Positions 61,612 through 64,000 of a stretch of DNA of 64,000 nucleotides are shown here, piece by piece. Below the pieces are notes generated by a model. It was not told the origin of the DNA, did not search any database, and saw only the letters and a program-made list of their open reading frames with translations. Position numbers and translations under genes: made by a program. Position 1 is the first letter of the stretch; each line of letters starts with the position of its first letter. The DNA comes from Pontederia crassipes (taxonomy: Eukaryota; Streptophyta; Magnoliopsida; Commelinales; Pontederiaceae): NCBI GenBank assembly GCA_030549335.1, contig CM060197.1:17806501-17870500 (forward strand), written 5' to 3'.

Positions 61612-63482
61612 TTATAGATACTTATTACAACCTTTGGGTGTCCTAAGAGGTGGTAGATCTTTAGAACTTTAACTCTTTTTCAAATCGAAGTTGAACCGTT
61701 ACAATCAAATATAACGCTCTTAGGGATTAGAGTCTTAGAGTTAGGTTCAAAGCTATAAGTTATAGATACTTATTACAACCTTTGGGTGTCCTAAGAGGTG
61801 ATAGATCTTTAGAACTTTAACTCTTTTTCAAATCGAAGTTGAACCGTTACAACCAAAGATAACGCTATAGGGGATTAGAGTCTTTGAGTTAGGTTCAAAG
61901 CTATAAGTTATAGATACTTATGACAACCTTTGGTTGTCCTAAGAGGTGATAGATCTTTAGAACTTTAACTCTATTTCAAACCGAAGTTGAACCGTTACAA
62001 TCAAAGATAACGCTCTTAGGGATTAGAGTCTTAGAGTTAGGTTCAAAGCTATAAGTTATAGATGCTTATTACAACCTTTGGGTGTCCTAAGAGGTGATAG
62101 ATCTTTAGAACTTTAACTCTTTTTCAAATCGAAGTTGAACCGTTACAATCAAATATAACGCTCTTGGGGTTTAGAGTCTTAGAGTTAGGTTCAAAGCTAT
62201 AAGTTATAGATACTTATTACAACCTTTGGGTCTCCTAAGAGGTGATAGATCTTTAGAACATTAACTCTATTTCAAACCGAAGTTGTACCGTTACAACCAA
62301 AGATAACGCTCTAGGGGATTAGAGTCTTAGAGTTAGGTTCAAAGCTATAAGTTATAGATACTTATGACAACCTTTGGGTGTCCTATGAGGTGATAGATCT
62401 TTAGAACTTTAATTCTATTTCAAACCGAAGTTGAACCGTTACAATCAAAGATAACGCTCTTGGGGATTAGAGTCTTATAGTTTGGTTCAAAGCTATAAGT
62501 TATAGATACTTATTACAACCTTTGGGTGTCCTAAGAGGTGATAGATCTTTAGAACTTTAACTCTATTTCAAACCGAAGTTGAACCGTTACAATCAAAGAT
62601 AACGCTCTTAGGGATTAGAGTCTTAGAGTTAGGTTCAAAGCTATAAGTTATAGATACTTATGACAACCTTTGGGTGTCCTAAGAGGTGATAGATCTTTAG
62701 AACTTTAACTCTATTTCAAACCGAAGTTGAACCGTTACAATCAAAGTTAACGCTCTTGGGGATTAGAGTCTTAGAGTTAGGTTCAAAGCTATAAGTTATA
62801 GATACTTATTACAACCTTTGGGTGTCCTAAGAGGTGATAGATCTTTAGAACTTTAACTCTATTTCAAACCGAAGTTGAACCGTTACAATCAAAGATAACG
62901 CTCTTAGGGATTAGAGTCTTAGAGTTAGGTTCAAAGCTATAGGTGATAGATCTTTAAAACTTTAACTCTATTTCAAACCGAAGTTGAACCGTTACAATCA
63001 AAGATAACGCTCTTAGGGATTAGAGTCTTAGAGTTAGGTTCAAAGCTATAAGTTATAGATACTTATTACAACCTTTGGGTGTCCTAAGAGGTGATAGATC
63101 TTTAGAACTTTAACTCTATTTCAAACCGAAGTTGAACCGTTACAATCAAAGATAACGCTCTTAGGGATTAGAGTCTTAGAGTTAGGTTCAAAGCTATAAG
63201 TTATAGATACTTATGACAACCTTTGGGTGTCCTAAGAGGTGATAGTTCTTTAGAACTTTAACTCTATTTCAAACCGAAGTTGAACCGTTACAATCAAAGA
63301 TAACGCTCTTGGGGATTAGAGTCTTAGAGTTAGGTTCAAAGCTATAAGTTATAGATACCTATTACAACCTTTGGGTGTCCTAAGAGGTGATAGATCTTTA
63401 GAACTTTAACTCTATTTCAAACCGAAGTTGAACCGTTACAATCAAAGATAAGCTCTTAGGGATTAGAGTCTTAGAGTTAGGT
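61599..63482 (-). repeat. 13-unit higher-order repeat of the inverted arm, copy 1 (1,884 bp)
   Basis: GAGGTGGTAG at 61,647 recurs at 63,531, a step of 1,884 bp. That is 13 units minus the 39-bp and 1-bp deletions inside it. Read on the minus strand from right to left, it carries AGAGCTTATC, AGAACTATC, GTTTTAAAG, GTTAACT, CCAAACT/GAATTAAAG, GGTAC/TTAATGTTC, GTTATATTT, GCATC, GACAACC and CTATAGCG. This combines markers of the 53-61 kb and 5-25 kb forward regions. Confidence 0.8.
62807..63063 (-). repeat. Two units fused by a 39-bp deletion
   Basis: On the plus strand GCTATA at 62,941 runs straight into GGTGATAG. Unit position 14 is joined to position 122 of the next, losing positions 123-148 and 1-13. 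The two remnants are 135 and 122 bp. There is 1 bp of microhomology (A). This is the largest length change in the window and the only one above 2 bp. It removes the A/C145 site and half of the 6-18 dyad. Confidence 0.9.
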
Positions 63483-64000
63483 TCAAAGCTATAAGTTATA
63501 GATACTTATGACAACCTTTGGGTGTCCTAAGAGGTGGTAGATCTTTAGAACTTTAACTCTTTTTCAAATCGAAGTTGAACCGTTACAATCAAATATAACG
63601 CTCTTAGGGATTAGAGTCTTAGAGTTAGGTTCAAAGCTATAAGTTATAGATACTTATTACAACCTTTGGGTGTCCTAAGAGGTGATAGATCTTTAGAACT
63701 TTAACTCTTTTTCAAATCGAAGTTGAACCGTTACAACCAAAGATAACGCTATAGGGGATTAGAGTCTTTGAGTTAGGTTCAAAGCTATAAGTTATAGATA
63801 CTTATGACAACCTTTGGTTGTCCTAAGAGGTGATAGATCTTTAGAACTTTAACTCTATTTCAAACCGAAGTTGAACCGTTACAATCAAAGATAACGCTCT
63901 TAGGGATTAGAGTCTTAGAGTTAGGTTCAAAGCTATAAGTTATAGATGCTTATTACAACCTTTGGGTGTCCTAAGAGGTGATAGATCTTTAGAACTTTAA
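63483..64000 (-). repeat. 13-unit repeat of the inverted arm, copy 2 (cut by window)
   Basis: The bases from 63,511 to the window end repeat 61,627-62,116 without a difference that I could see. Just before this, at 63,510 against 61,626, the copies differ (TATGAC versus TATTAC). The high identity over 490 bp points to recent duplication. The rest lies outside the window. Confidence 0.8.

Larger units (their letters stand above)
61599..64000 (-). repeat. 148-bp satellite array, inverted orientation
   Basis: The same satellite runs on the opposite strand from 61,599 to the window edge, about 16 units. It begins at unit position 24 read backwards. Diagnostic variants appear reverse-complemented, for example the TATAG-type variant at 61,868 and 63,748. 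Two length changes are visible: a 39-bp deletion fusing two units at 62,941/62,942, and a 1-bp deletion near 63,451. The inverted sequence is organised as a 13-unit repeat, of which the window holds one full copy and the start of a second. Where this orientation ends cannot be seen. Confidence 0.97.

Noticed and set aside
1-64000. Protein-coding gene made of tandem repeats
   Set aside because: Each consensus unit has stop codons in all six frames, and 148 is not divisible by three, so any frame is closed within about 35 codons.
1-64000. Assembly artefact of one collapsed or looped read
   Set aside because: Blocks differ by ordered, internally consistent variants and small deletions at many different offsets, which a loop would not produce. 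Individual joins still need read support.
61599-64000. Fold-back chimera (same molecule read on both strands)
   Set aside because: A fold-back would give arms identical apart from errors. Here the first units on each side belong to different subtypes, and the right arm has its own 13-unit period and a 39-bp deletion.

Overview
The whole window is one satellite DNA array. I found no protein gene, RNA gene, transposon, CRISPR array, origin or single-copy spacer in its 64,000 bases. The repeat unit is 148 bp, about 34.5% G+C in my hand-counted consensus, and carries a BglII site (AGATCT). About 432 units lie head to tail. In the consensus every reading frame on both strands is stopped, and no open run exceeds roughly 35 codons. 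The unit length is not a multiple of three, so the frame also changes at every unit. This is the sequence of a eukaryotic satellite, of the kind that makes up centromeric or pericentromeric heterochromatin. I do not recognise the family and cannot name the species. A plant or an invertebrate is plausible, but that is a guess.

Layout. Bases 1-61,598 are in one orientation: 416 complete units (1-61,549) plus the first 49 bp of another. The register is very strict. The 416 units fall only 19 bp short of 416 x 148, and four recurring small deletions (one of 2 bp, three of 1 bp) account for all of it. At 61,598/61,599 the orientation flips, and the same satellite continues on the minus strand to the window edge. 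The join leaves a 25-bp spacer between two inverted arms at least 2.4 kb long.

Higher-order structure. Rare diagnostic variants recur at exact multiples of the unit, which shows nested segmental duplications. There is an 11-unit repeat (1,628 bp) at 1-3,256 and a 26-unit repeat (3,846 bp) at about 2.46-9.84 kb. A 33-unit displaced copy (offset 4,880) lies at about 11.66-14.7 kb. A shifted copy (offset 10,063) links 16.3-19.0 kb to 26.3-29.0 kb. A 35-unit repeat (5,180 bp) spans about 25.7-35.6 kb. A 91-unit displaced copy (13,468 bp) links 22.5-28.2 kb to 35.9-41.7 kb. A 9-unit repeat (1,332 bp) occurs at 40.3-42.9 kb and again at 46.5-51.9 kb. A 30-unit copy (4,436 bp) links 52.1-54.6 kb to 56.5-59.05 kb. 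A 5-unit tandem (738 bp) ends beside the inversion. The inverted arm has its own 13-unit repeat (1,884 bp). Some units at the edges of these blocks are visibly chimeric, as expected for unequal crossover or gene conversion.

How it works together. Nothing here codes for a product. What the window shows is the history of a homogenised, expanding array: a unit close to one nucleosome core in length, CpG-type decay at all three CpG sites, two short inverted repeats covering those CpGs, and an orientation switch whose two sides carry different unit types. Candidate novelty is confined to the array architecture. I saw no evidence of an undescribed gene system.
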